Shown here: in pieces, positions 54,565 to 62,203 of the stretch
How the letters are laid out: the number at the start of each line of letters is the position of its first letter
How positions within the stretch are numbered: position 1 is the stretch's first letter
Assembly (NCBI GenBank): GCA_963781725.1
Contig: CAWAGV010000002.1
Coordinates: forward strand, 2,046,001-2,110,000
Source of the DNA: BOG-931 sp963781725
GTDB lineage: Bacteria > Pseudomonadota > Alphaproteobacteria > Rhizobiales > Xanthobacteraceae
Length of the DNA: 64,000 bases
Reading direction: 5' to 3'
Made by a program: the position numbers and the translations under genes
The notes under the pieces: model-generated
What the model saw: only the letters and a program-made list of their open reading frames with translations
The model's database searches: none
What the model was told of the DNA's origin: nothing

Positions 54565-55463
54565 AACGCCGCGCCAGCCCCCGGTGAAAACTCGCCTTGC
54601 GCACGCAACGCGGGTTTGCCGTCTATGCGGTTCTGCTCACTGTGGGAGTGGAGCGGACTCGCGGCTCACCGAGCGACCTGTGATGGGGTGTAGTCGGTGA
54701 ACTACCCGAGGCTGTCGCCACGCGTTGAGACCTGCGTGGAGATTTCATTGTAACGCTGATATTGCGAGTGTCGTTGTGGATACTCGAAATCGCTTCCCCG
54801 TGGTGAGACGGGTGCGGCATTCCCCGCGGAGCCGACGGTCTCAGAACAGCGCGCCAGTAGCGCCGGTCAAGGCCGGCCGAAGGCCGCCCGCGAAGCGGGT
54901 CGCCTTGACCGGCGCTACTGGCGCGCGATCTTGCCCGACTTGCCGAAAGTAGCGGCTTGAAGTGAGGGTCGTGTGTTCTTCGCCCCAGCTCGGTCGGAAC
55001 GATCGCGCCGAACCGGATGAGGACTTGTCAGGATCATGTGTCATCCGGTGAGGGCACCCGAAGGGCGCGAGAGTGTACGGCGACAGCCGGCCGACTTCGG
55101 GCCGACAGCCGAGCACCGCAGTCACCAAGACGAGGAGCGGAGGCCGCCAGCTCCGTCTATGCAGCTTTGCTGGATGGCGGAGTGGCGGCCCGAAGTCGGG
55201 CGGTTTCGCCCGACCGAGTTGGGGCGCATAGTGAGAAATAGAGCGAAGTTTTCGGTACGTTGAAATGTTGTGAGGTACAAATCAGTCGTATGCCTGTTGT
55301 ACCTTAAATGTCGTGTGCATCTTCCTTATTTGAAAATGCATTTTTCTACTGCGTATTATTAAAGTGCGTATTATTAGATGAGTATTCTTATATAGAGTGA
55401 CCGGAAGATGTTTCCGGTTATGAACGGCAATCGTTTCCGGTCCAGACCGGAAATATTTTCCGG
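54565..55463. other. Non-coding region with inverted repeats and an AT-rich block
   Basis: 899 bases without a credible gene. It holds a 25-bp perfect inverted repeat (54849-54926), a 14-bp inverted repeat (55091-55104 with 55186-55199) with a small cgggcggtttcgcccg hairpin (55197-55212), and the AT-rich, iteron-like block at 55273-55473. Such a structure-rich spacer beside a HerA-like ATPase and a wHTH replication-type gene is what I would expect of an origin of replication or transfer. Confidence 0.55.
54849..54926. repeat. Perfect 25-bp inverted repeat with two small hairpins in its loop
   Basis: Arms 54849-54873 and 54902-54926 are exact complements (starting GCGCGCCAGTAGCGCC). The 28-base loop contains GGCCgaaGGCC and CCCGCgaaGCGGG, two further hairpins with GAA loops. 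Together they would form a three-armed cruciform. It is 285 bp upstream of the ATPase start. It could be an origin of transfer, a nicking site or a very strong bidirectional terminator; no T tract follows. Confidence 0.7.
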
Positions 55464-55473
55464 TCAAGACCGG
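55273..55473. repeat. AT-rich, iteron-like region, candidate origin of replication
   Basis: Contains AGGTACAA (55273-55280) and its complement (55297-55304); two direct copies of TGCGTATTATTA with a 15-bp period (55350-55361, 55365-55376); a run of AT-rich DNA to about 55395; then five copies of the element ACCGGAAA/TTTCCGGT in both orientations (55400, 55411, 55434, 55446, 55457), partly overlapping the 3' end of the wHTH gene. AT-rich unwinding DNA next to short repeats and a wHTH protein is the layout of a plasmid-type origin. Confidence 0.5.
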
Positions 55474-55847
55474 CGCCGTGGAGTACCACCTTTCGGCTTA
55501 ACGGTAAGGTGTAGGCGGTAGAGATTGGTCTTGCCCAATCCTCGCTGAGTGATCTCAAGCAGATCCGCCGACTTAAGCTCTTTGAGATATGTCCGTACAC
55601 TGCGATCGGTAGCGCCCATGTCATTGGCGAGCGTGACCTGGCCGGGGAAGCAAGCCTCATTCGACCATGCATATTTCAGCAGCATGGCGTAGGCGAGTTT
55701 AGCGCCGACTGAGACATCTTTATTGGTGAGAATGAAATTTGGGACTTGGGTGAAGCCGTGGCGCGTCGCGAGATCAGCACCGACAATTTCGATATTACGG
55801 TCTTTGAGAATGTCCGCGATAGTCCGGGGTGATTGAGAGTCCATCAA
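55464..55847 (-). CDS. Winged-helix protein, replication-initiator-like
   Basis: 127 residues. FTQVPNFILTNKDVSVGAKL and AYAMLLKYAWSNEACFPGQV, then LANDMGATDRSVRTYLKELK, are the helix-turn-helix N-terminal domain found in RepA/DnaD-like plasmid initiators. It is much shorter than a full initiator, so it may be a regulator or accessory. The iteron-like repeats begin at its 3' end, and the GTCGCGAC sites at 55938-55979 lie about 90 bp upstream, in its promoter region. Confidence 0.7.
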   Translation of the reverse strand: MMDSQSPRTIADILKDRNIEIVGADLATRHGFTQVPNFILTNKDVSVGAKLAYAMLLKYAWSNEACFPGQVTLANDMGATDRSVRTYLKELKSADLLEITQRGLGKTNLYRLHLTVKPKGGTPRRRS

Positions 55848-55937
55848 TAGAGATTATACGTGGCTTGCAACGAACCCCGCTCTGTTTATCCCCCTTTTTG
55901 CCAAGAAAATGCTCAGCAACAGATACTCGTCCTGGTG

Positions 55938-55979
55938 GTCGTCGTTGGCCGTGACATGCCGCGACTTGTCGCGACAAGC
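55938..55979. promoter_or_regulatory. GTCGCGAC-type sites upstream of the wHTH gene
   Basis: At 55968 GTCGCGAC, within the 14-bp palindrome cttGTCGCGACaag (55966-55979... one base beyond each arm fits less well); at 55958 GCCGCGAC, at 55948 GCCGTGAC and at 55938 GTCGTCGT, each 10 bp apart. The same phased motif fills parts of the gene at 58645, linking the two loci. A common DNA-binding protein acting at both is the simplest reading. Confidence 0.55.
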
Positions 55980-56051
55980 CGAATTGAGCATCATTGAAGC
56001 ACAGTGACGGTAAGTCTAGGCTGCTGAAACAAACACCGTAGCGGTGGCGGG

Positions 56052-56519
56052 ATGACACAAAAGTTTGAAATTCGCGTCGCAGTTCGCGACGATGAGACTG
56101 ATATACTAGCGGTCTTGGAGGAGATCGCGCCGGAAGTACCGGTGTTGCTGGATACGCCCGAGCGGCAAGAGGCCATCAAGGGAATAATTATAGAATGTCG
56201 CAAAAGTGGCCATTCATTTGTCGCGGTTGATGCTGCTGGGAAGGTAGTTGGCTTTGCGCTCGCGAGACCGGACTTTCACGAGGACGGGGCTATCTCTCTG
56301 CGTTATGTCGGCACGAGCAAAGCGTCGCGTCGACGCGGGATATTCGCGGCTTTCATAGGAAAGCTAAAGGCAGAGGGTGCGCCGATAACAGCCAGCGTGT
56401 TGCAAGGCAATCTCTCCGGTATGGCAGACCAGCTTTCGAAGATTGGATTTACTGAAACGGAAGCTGGCGACAAAGAGAAAAAATTTCGATGGGACGCGGA
56501 AGATGAATCAACGACTTAA
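56052..56519 (+). CDS. GNAT-family acetyltransferase-like protein
   Basis: 155 residues. FEIRVAVRDDETDILAVLEE opens a GNAT fold; SFVAVDAAGKVVGFALARPD is strands 2-4, and SLRYVGTSKASRRRGIFAAF holds the acetyl-CoA pyrophosphate-binding region (R/Q-X-X-G-X-G/A, here RRRGIF). Acceptor unknown. It overlaps the next gene by 17 bp in another frame, so the two are coupled; GNAT toxins are possible on mobile elements, but the partner is not a known antitoxin. Confidence 0.75.
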   Translation: MTQKFEIRVAVRDDETDILAVLEEIAPEVPVLLDTPERQEAIKGIIIECRKSGHSFVAVDAAGKVVGFALARPDFHEDGAISLRYVGTSKASRRRGIFAAFIGKLKAEGAPITASVLQGNLSGMADQLSKIGFTETEAGDKEKKFRWDAEDESTT

Positions 56520-56850
56520 GGCGCAAATCCGGCTTGAACTATTTCGGTGCGCGGCTGCTGGCACGTTTGTGACCTACGAAGACTTCTATCATCGGGTCGC
56601 CGGAAAGAAGATGGGTCAGTTTCCGTATAAAAGGCATTTCGATGCAATCGCGAAAGAAGAGAGAAAATTAGGCTATCCGGATATTACGTTCTTGGTGCAC
56701 CGCTCGGATAAAAATAATCCGTATCCAAGCAGCATTGACTTTCGATCGGCCAAGCCGAAACCGAGCGCGACACAGCTTGCCAGCCTGCGTCGCGGAGTGG
56801 ACCAAATAATCAAGCTGTATTGTCCGGCGACAACATCAAACCCGTATTGA
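56503..56850 (+). CDS. Hypothetical protein coupled to the GNAT gene
   Basis: 115 residues from ATG 56503 (MNQRLKAQIRLELFRCAAAG). It contains FVTYEDFYHRVAGKKMGQFP and YPDITFLVHRSDKNNPYPSS, and is basic. It resembles a small winged-helix-like nucleic-acid-binding protein but I do not recognise a family. It overlaps the GNAT gene by 17 bp. Confidence 0.6.
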   Translation: MNQRLKAQIRLELFRCAAAGTFVTYEDFYHRVAGKKMGQFPYKRHFDAIAKEERKLGYPDITFLVHRSDKNNPYPSSIDFRSAKPKPSATQLASLRRGVDQIIKLYCPATTSNPY

Positions 56851-56869
56851 TTGATCAGACACGCGAGCG

Positions 56870-57547
56870 TCACTTGGGCTCGCTCTCGCGACGGCGTGCA
56901 ATGTCTTGAATGGTAGCGAGTGCCTTGTTCATCTCAAGTTGTTCTTGCTGCTCAGTGAGCGCACCGCCGTCCACCATAGAGGCTAATTCGAGCCGCCGCT
57001 CGGCAAAGCTTTGAATCAAATCAATGTATTTGAAGCGTGCCTCGCGGAATGCATCGATCATTACTTTGTTAGAGCACTGAACAGAGGCTGCATACGTAGC
57101 CAATTCTCCGCGGAGCCGTTTAGCGCGGCACACCTGCATGGCGTGACCGCTGACTTGGGTCGCGCGCTGTATCGGATCTTGCGTAGGTAGTCCCGTGCTG
57201 GCGGGGAGGGCCGATTGAGGCAAGGGGGCGCCCATTTGGCTCAGCTGACGTTGCGCCTCAAGTGCCCGCTGGTGCTCCTTCGCGTTCTCTTGTTGCGTAC
57301 TTTCAACGCGTTGCGCCATGATTTGCGCGGCGGAGCAGCGGCCCGTCAGTTCGACGCTTTGCGAAAGTGTTTTATTTTCAATTGCATCCGCTTGCAGGCA
57401 GACGATTTTCGCATTGCGCTGAAATTGCTCTAGCGTTCCGCAAGTGCCGTTGATGCAACACGTGCCGCCCGGCATGCACATCTGGGATTGAGCAATAGCG
57501 GAGCCGCCAAGAACCATAAAATAGGCGCCAAGAAGCAGCCTTTTCAT
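56870..57547 (-). CDS. Exported Cys-rich, coiled-coil protein
   Basis: 225 residues from ATG 57547 (MKRLLLGAYFMVLGGSAIAQ, signal peptide). The mature N-terminus is Cys-rich (MCMPGGTCCINGTCG), followed by long helices with VESTQQENAKEHQRALEAQR, a Pro-rich break and a second helical part (FREARFKYIDLIQSFAERRL). A periplasmic disulfide knot plus coiled coil would suit a transfer- or surface-related protein such as a TrbK/VirB5-like accessory; that is a guess. Its ribosome site is a G10 tract (see separate entry). Confidence 0.65.
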   Translation of the reverse strand: MKRLLLGAYFMVLGGSAIAQSQMCMPGGTCCINGTCGTLEQFQRNAKIVCLQADAIENKTLSQSVELTGRCSAAQIMAQRVESTQQENAKEHQRALEAQRQLSQMGAPLPQSALPASTGLPTQDPIQRATQVSGHAMQVCRAKRLRGELATYAASVQCSNKVMIDAFREARFKYIDLIQSFAERRLELASMVDGGALTEQQEQLEMNKALATIQDIARRRESEPK

Positions 57548-57555
57548 CGGCAAAT

Positions 57556-57565
57556 CCCCCCCCCC
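57556..57565 (-). promoter_or_regulatory. G10 homopolymer as ribosome-binding site
   Basis: On the minus strand a run of ten G (ten C on the plus strand) ends 8 bases before the ATG at 57547, preceded by AAAAA. It serves as Shine-Dalgarno sequence. A homopolymer of this length can change by slippage and so alter spacing or pairing, a known route to phase variation; it may also be a sequencing artefact. Confidence 0.5.
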
Positions 57566-57600
57566 TTTTTCTCGCCGGAACCCTAACATATTTCTAGGCG

Positions 57601-58608
57601 ATGGCGGGACTGATCCAGGAGCGCGATATTGTGATCGGCAGCGTAAAGCTGCAGGCCGATCACCCCGAACTCTTCCACTACACGCGGGAAGAGGGTTTCC
57701 GGGCAATCATCGGCTCGCAGACACTGTGGGCCACGCTCTTCCGTGACCTAAAGGACCAACAGGAAATCAAGGTTCTTAAACCGGCGCTAAGAGCGACGGT
57801 CATTGATCTATTTGACAAAGCCGTTGCCAAGCGAAGCCGTGCTGTCAGGCGGAAGTTCAGTCACTTCGGTGGAGCAACCTTTCAAGCGGATAAGTTCGTC
57901 GATAGCGTCTACAAGTCGACGTTCGAGCGAAATAATCCGCGGTTCGCGGTAGATGCCTTCACGACATCGTTCACGACCCACTCAGCGGATTCGCCGTTCG
58001 AGCGAGAGAATGGGCTGTTAAGTCAATGGACGAATTATGCGCCCGACGGGTTCTGCGTTGTGCTGGACACTGTCGAGATGTGTCGGCTGCTGGGACTAGA
58101 GTTCGATGCCCGCGACTACACGCATCTCAACTTGGAACCAATCCGCTACGCGTTCGAAGGGATACCGCTGCGCGATCACTTCCCTGACCTAGAGCCAGCG
58201 TTGATGTCCAGCATCGAGCAGTTCCTCAACCACGTGTACCTGCCTGAGATGGCGATGACAGAGTTTCTGCAGAGCGCCACGCTGCTGAAGGAGCCCGGCT
58301 ATCAGGAAGAACGTGAGGTCCGGATTGTCGCGATTCCCGGTGCACCTGAGTATCAAGCGCAAGCCGCACGGGAACACGCCCACTATGTCGCCAAACCACT
58401 GCCCCGCATCGATCCTCATCCGAACGGCTCGGGCAAGTTGCACATAACGATCTTCGACAAACTCGGGGTTAGGCTTCCGATCAAACGCGTCATCGTTGGT
58501 CCGTCGAAATTTCAGGCCTCCAAGGCGATGCTGGCACGTGACATGGTCGGCTCCGACCGGGTCACGCTGTCGCAGATCGCAGTACCCGGGTTGCTCGATG
58601 CCGGCTGA
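57601..58608 (+). CDS. DUF2971 protein
   Basis: 335 residues. LFHYTREEGFRAIIGSQTLW, LLSQWTNYAPDGFCVVLDTV and YQEEREVRIVAIPG are the DUF2971 signature. The family is frequent on defence islands and mobile elements; a (mono)ADP-ribosyltransferase-like fold has been suggested for related proteins. It may be an effector against phage or a competing element. Divergent from the Cys-rich exported protein at 57547, with 53 bp between the two starts. Confidence 0.8.
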   Translation: MAGLIQERDIVIGSVKLQADHPELFHYTREEGFRAIIGSQTLWATLFRDLKDQQEIKVLKPALRATVIDLFDKAVAKRSRAVRRKFSHFGGATFQADKFVDSVYKSTFERNNPRFAVDAFTTSFTTHSADSPFERENGLLSQWTNYAPDGFCVVLDTVEMCRLLGLEFDARDYTHLNLEPIRYAFEGIPLRDHFPDLEPALMSSIEQFLNHVYLPEMAMTEFLQSATLLKEPGYQEEREVRIVAIPGAPEYQAQAAREHAHYVAKPLPRIDPHPNGSGKLHITIFDKLGVRLPIKRVIVGPSKFQASKAMLARDMVGSDRVTLSQIAVPGLLDAG

Positions 58609-58644
58609 TAAACGAGCGCAAGGATGGCTTCTTGCGTGATCAGC

Positions 58645-59211
58645 TCAACCTTGCGGACTGTTGGGTTGCTCGCGGCCGGTAAGTAGCGGCGACAACATTT
58701 TCTGAAGCCCAGCGATAAGGTGGTTGGTCTCTCTCGCCCGCTCGGTCAGGTCTTTAATCTGGTCGTTCTTGACGGCGACTTCCCCGCGAAGAAACACGAT
58801 CTCACCGTCCTTCTCAGTCAGACGCTTTTGCAGTTGCTCCAAATACTCTGTGGCAACCGGTCGCGCCATGTCGCCCCCTGTCGGCGCTTGCTGTCGTGGC
58901 TCGTCGTGGCTTTGTTCAGGCACGACACTTGTCGCGACTTGTCGCGGCACGTCGCGACCGGTCGCGACAGGTCGTACCTCCTCAATGTAAGCGATGTGCT
59001 TGTCGACCGATGCCGGAGATATCAAATACTTCTCGCCAAACTGCGTTTCGATCAGCCGGCACTCCAGGTGGCCTTTGGCGCAATAGCGCTGAATACTGCG
59101 CGGCGTGCGGGGGAGTCCGGCCTTGGCGTAGCGTTCCAGCGCGTCTTCAATGGTTAGGGTGAAATCGCTGTCGGGGCTTGTCGCGACCGGTCGCGACATG
59201 TCGTCGGTCAT
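58645..59211 (-). CDS. MerR-like/wHTH DNA-binding protein with embedded GTCGCGAC arrays
   Basis: 188 residues from ATG 59211 (MTDDMSRPVATSPDSDFTLT). A helix-turn-helix module with TIEDALERYAKAGLPRTPRS and IQRYCAKGHLECRLIE is followed by EKYLISPASVDKHIAYIEE, then a linker with repeats RPVATGRDVPRQVATSVVP and MARPVATEY, and a C-terminal coiled coil (LQKRLTEKDGEIVFLRGEVA). The repeated peptide is a by-product of phased GTCGCGAC arrays in the DNA. Start could be 59259 instead. It may bind its own gene and the 55.95 kb site, as plasmid partition or replication proteins do. Confidence 0.75.
   Translation of the reverse strand: MTDDMSRPVATSPDSDFTLTIEDALERYAKAGLPRTPRSIQRYCAKGHLECRLIETQFGEKYLISPASVDKHIAYIEEVRPVATGRDVPRQVATSVVPEQSHDEPRQQAPTGGDMARPVATEYLEQLQKRLTEKDGEIVFLRGEVAVKNDQIKDLTERARETNHLIAGLQKMLSPLLTGREQPNSPQG
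58860..59207. repeat. Three arrays of the 8-bp palindrome GTCGCGAC at 10-bp spacing
   Basis: Array A, 59180-59207: GTCGCGAC at 59180 and 59190, GTCGTCGG at 59200. Array B, 58931-58978: GTCGCGAC at 58931, 58951 and 58961, GTCGCGGC at 58941, GTCGTACC at 58971. Array C, 58860-58887: GTCGCGCC at 58860, GTCGCCCC at 58870, GTCGGCGC at 58880. The 10-bp period is not a multiple of three, so it is not a codon effect. Confidence 0.7.
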
Positions 59212-59372
59212 CAGCCCATGATAACCGGCATCGTCCCACCGCTCGCCGGTTATCCCCACGCCGCGCGCGCTGCAAGGCGCGAGGGATCGTCACCGTCCGG
59301 CCGAGATGCAGCGGCTTACGCAGCTCGGCAAGCGGAGCGCGTAGAGCCCGGCCCGGAGGGCGCGCTCAGTCC

Positions 59373-59702
59373 TTAGTGCTGATGCGATAACAGATCGTCG
59401 ACCACGTACAACGTGAGCACCCGAAACGTCCTGGCGGCATCGGCGGGATCAGGCGACGCACCGCAACCGTCAACTCCGCGGTACTCGATCCGCCATTCAA
59501 ACGCGAAGCCAGCAAAGATGAACACGCCGCCGTCATGGTCACTGTCGGCGTCGAAGCTGTTGTAACGGGCCAGCACCGACAAGGCGCGACCGCGCAAGCG
59601 GTCATCGAGGTCATAGACGTTGCGCGTCATCTGTACGCGCCCGCCCTTGAACGTCGTGCGCAGCTGGTCATTGAGGGCGACGATGGTCTGGCGACGATCC
59701 AT
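59373..59702 (-). CDS. DUF3768 protein (copy 2)
   Basis: 109 residues. TIVALNDQLRTTFKGGRVQM, VFIFAGFAFEWRIEYRG and DAARTFRVLTLYVVDDL match the DUF3768 pattern of copy 1 (49523), but the sequences differ at most positions, so this is not a recent duplicate. It is just downstream of the second replication-relaxation gene, 6 bp apart. Confidence 0.8.
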   Translation of the reverse strand: MDRRQTIVALNDQLRTTFKGGRVQMTRNVYDLDDRLRGRALSVLARYNSFDADSDHDGGVFIFAGFAFEWRIEYRGVDGCGASPDPADAARTFRVLTLYVVDDLLSHQH

Positions 59703-59708
59703 GGCGCA

Positions 59709-60692
59709 CTAGCGGTCGAGGCAGAGTGGGGGATTGCCAACTCGCTGCCACGGCTCGGTCAGGACATGGCCGGGGACGGCGGGTGCACGCTCCACAGACG
59801 TGAAGCTCGGGAAGGTCTTGAACAGGATGAACTTGGAACCGCGCCGCCCCGTCATGCGGTTAAGCAGTTCCATCATGCTGTGTTGACGGGCTGCCGTGGT
59901 GGTGATGAAGGGGACAAAGAAGTTCGGAAAGCCAAAGTGCGAGTGATGCAGGCCTTGCTCGGCGATGGCGAGGTAGGCGGCAAATTTCTTGGCGATCGAT
60001 GAGCGCGCGGCGTCGCTGGCGTCGATCGGTTCCGTGGCGCAGTCGGCTTCAATGCCGGGGAAGAACAGGTAACTCGCCTTGCCGTCGATCTGGCGTTCAA
60101 GGCCAAAGGGCTGCGCGTCGGCGTACACATCATCGTGCCGCTGTTCGCCGCGATAGGCATAGGCGACGGCAATAGCGGTTGGCGTCGGCGACTGTCTTGT
60201 CGCAAGAGGCGTGCGCTCATGGGCCAGAATCTCCGGCCAGGTAATGAGCCGGATCGCGCGGTTGGCTCTGGTGCCAAGCTCGATCGAAGCCGTGATCTGC
60301 GACACCATCAGCTCGTGGGCAAAGTTGTGATGCAGGCTTTTCGACAGAAACGGCAGGCCGCGGTCCTGCAACACCTGTGAGCCGCGCTGATCGAGCTGAT
60401 AGATCAGCGGTCGGTAATTGGCGATGGCGTTCTGCCGCTGTTGCTGCGGCCGGGACAGGTAAAGGTTCGGCTTGCGCGACAACAGGTTGAGCCGATGCAG
60501 CAGCGCCTTGGCATTGCCGCCGATAAAAGCATGAATAGTGTCGCTCGGCAGATAGCGGTAGCGGACCAGTAACTTAAATATCTCGATGTCGCGCTGGGTC
60601 GGATAAACGGAGCGCGGTGCCCCGGTGTTGCCGATGACCGGGTCACGCGACCATCGCGAATTGCGCTTCGGTTGTTGCAGTGCTGTCGCCAT
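59709..60692 (-). CDS. Replication-relaxation family protein (copy 2)
   Basis: 327 residues. The winged helix is YPTQRDIEIFKLLVRYRYLP, SDTIHAFIGGNAKALLHRLN and YQLDQRGSQVLQDRGLP, as in copy 1; FAHELMVSQITASIELG and the Lys-rich AKKFAAYLAIAEQ follow. It lies 110 bp after the ATPase at 60803 on the same strand, so here partner and protein are co-directional. Diverged from the copy at 50248. Confidence 0.78.
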   Translation of the reverse strand: MATALQQPKRNSRWSRDPVIGNTGAPRSVYPTQRDIEIFKLLVRYRYLPSDTIHAFIGGNAKALLHRLNLLSRKPNLYLSRPQQQRQNAIANYRPLIYQLDQRGSQVLQDRGLPFLSKSLHHNFAHELMVSQITASIELGTRANRAIRLITWPEILAHERTPLATRQSPTPTAIAVAYAYRGEQRHDDVYADAQPFGLERQIDGKASYLFFPGIEADCATEPIDASDAARSSIAKKFAAYLAIAEQGLHHSHFGFPNFFVPFITTTAARQHSMMELLNRMTGRRGSKFILFKTFPSFTSVERAPAVPGHVLTEPWQRVGNPPLCLDR

Positions 60693-60802
60693 GGCAAGCG
60701 AAATAGCTCAAGACAACGATGCAATCACCGGACAGCAGGGGACAGGGCGACCAATCTTGCAGAACGGCGGTCTACCGCGGAGAAAGCAAAATATTTTACG
60801 GC

Positions 60803-62203
60803 TTACCACTGATCCGACGGCTCGCCTGGATCGCCGGTGTCGTTTGCTTTCTTGGTAGGCAGCGGCTCCGAGGGCGCTGAGGTCGCCACCACGGGATCAG
60901 GCTCCCGAGGCCGATTTTCCGGTCTGGTCGTCGTACCAGGCTGATCGGTCACGGGCATCGGGGAGAAGTCCTGCCGCATCCTCTGACGGATCGCCTGAAA
61001 CTCCGCCCCACTCATGTGGGGCAAGTCGTCCAATTCAATCTTCGAGACTTCAAGCTTTATGCCGCGAGGAGTGAGGTCGCGCACGAATGTGCCGAACGTC
61101 CCACGCGGCAGCGTTTGCAGTTCGTCGGCGTCCATGCGGAGTTTGGGCGCAAGGTATTTCGCCTCGTCGTCGCTGTTCGCCATGCGGATCGCGCAATTGG
61201 CGACGGCATCGAGAACAGGAGGCGTAAGCTGGGCGGTCCGTTGGTGCGAGAGAATAAGCCCGATCTTCTGGCTTCGGCACTCGTCAAGAAGAACGGGAAT
61301 ACGAGTGTCCTTCGAAATGACGGTCTGGCATTCGTCGATATAGACGAAACAGGGCTTTTTGGATGAAGCGGGCTTGCCGGCGCGGTGCTGCGCGGCACGG
61401 GCGATCAGCGCGATAAAGAAACGTCCGAAAAACTCAGCTCCCTCGTCGCCAAGGATGGCCTTCGAATTGTTGATGATGATAACTCTGCCGGCGTCCATCT
61501 CCTTGCCCATATCCAAGCGGGTATGGGTCGCGGAGAACATGGATCGCAGCACGGGATTGGTGAGCAGATAGTCCAGCCGCCACACGACTTCTTTGCGGGT
61601 GCTGTCGTAGGTCTTGGAATTAAAGCCGGTCTCGCGGTTTTCGAAGAACTGCCGGGCGTGTGGGTTCAGCTTATCGAGGCTCGGCAATCCCTTGACCATG
61701 ACCTGTTTGAAGGTGTCGAGCGTAGCGTTCGGAATCGTCTCGATGATAGCCGGCACGACGTTCCTGAAGAGCGTGGTTTGCAGCGCCGTAAATTTGGCGT
61801 CGAGCAGGCCAGCCATGATGTACTCGATCAAGCCGACGGCTTGCGTAACATTGGTGTGGGTCACATCAAGCGGATTGAGTGCGAATGCAGAATCTACATC
61901 CGGCTCAATGAGTAGAAGTCGGTCTTTGATGCACTCAAGCTCCTTAAGCGGCTCGATCAGGTCGCCCTTGCTGTCCATAAGAACTATCGCAGCGTCTTTG
62001 GCGAAATCGTCCATTACCAGCGCATGAAGCAACGTTGTTTTGCCTCTGCCGGGCGGCGCGACGATCCAATGCCCGCTAAAGCGCGTTTCGTCAGGGAGTG
62101 AGAGGGTAGGCGGCTCTAGCAGGCGTGTCAGTTCTTCAACGCTGCGCGTTGGCTTACGGGAGAACCGACGCCAGAGGGGAGTGGATACGTCGCTGGGGCT
62201 CAT
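60803..62203 (-). CDS. HerA/TraD-like conjugative ATPase (copy 2)
   Basis: 466 residues. Walker A is IVAPPGRGKTTLLHALVMDD near residue 48, DSKGDLIEPLKEL follows, Walker B is PCFVYIDECQTVIS, and ILSHQRTAQLTPPVL is the arginine-finger side. The C-terminus is Pro/Thr-rich and disordered. It works with the membrane protein at 62200, whose stop overlaps its start by 4 bp, perhaps as its anchor at the inner membrane. It is longer than copy 1 and has a complete C-terminus. Confidence 0.85.
   Translation of the reverse strand: MSPSDVSTPLWRRFSRKPTRSVEELTRLLEPPTLSLPDETRFSGHWIVAPPGRGKTTLLHALVMDDFAKDAAIVLMDSKGDLIEPLKELECIKDRLLLIEPDVDSAFALNPLDVTHTNVTQAVGLIEYIMAGLLDAKFTALQTTLFRNVVPAIIETIPNATLDTFKQVMVKGLPSLDKLNPHARQFFENRETGFNSKTYDSTRKEVVWRLDYLLTNPVLRSMFSATHTRLDMGKEMDAGRVIIINNSKAILGDEGAEFFGRFFIALIARAAQHRAGKPASSKKPCFVYIDECQTVISKDTRIPVLLDECRSQKIGLILSHQRTAQLTPPVLDAVANCAIRMANSDDEAKYLAPKLRMDADELQTLPRGTFGTFVRDLTPRGIKLEVSKIELDDLPHMSGAEFQAIRQRMRQDFSPMPVTDQPGTTTRPENRPREPDPVVATSAPSEPLPTKKANDTGDPGEPSDQW

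Noticed and set aside
58931..58978. CRISPR array
   Set aside because: Units are 8-bp palindromes every 10 bp with no spacers; not a CRISPR repeat layout.
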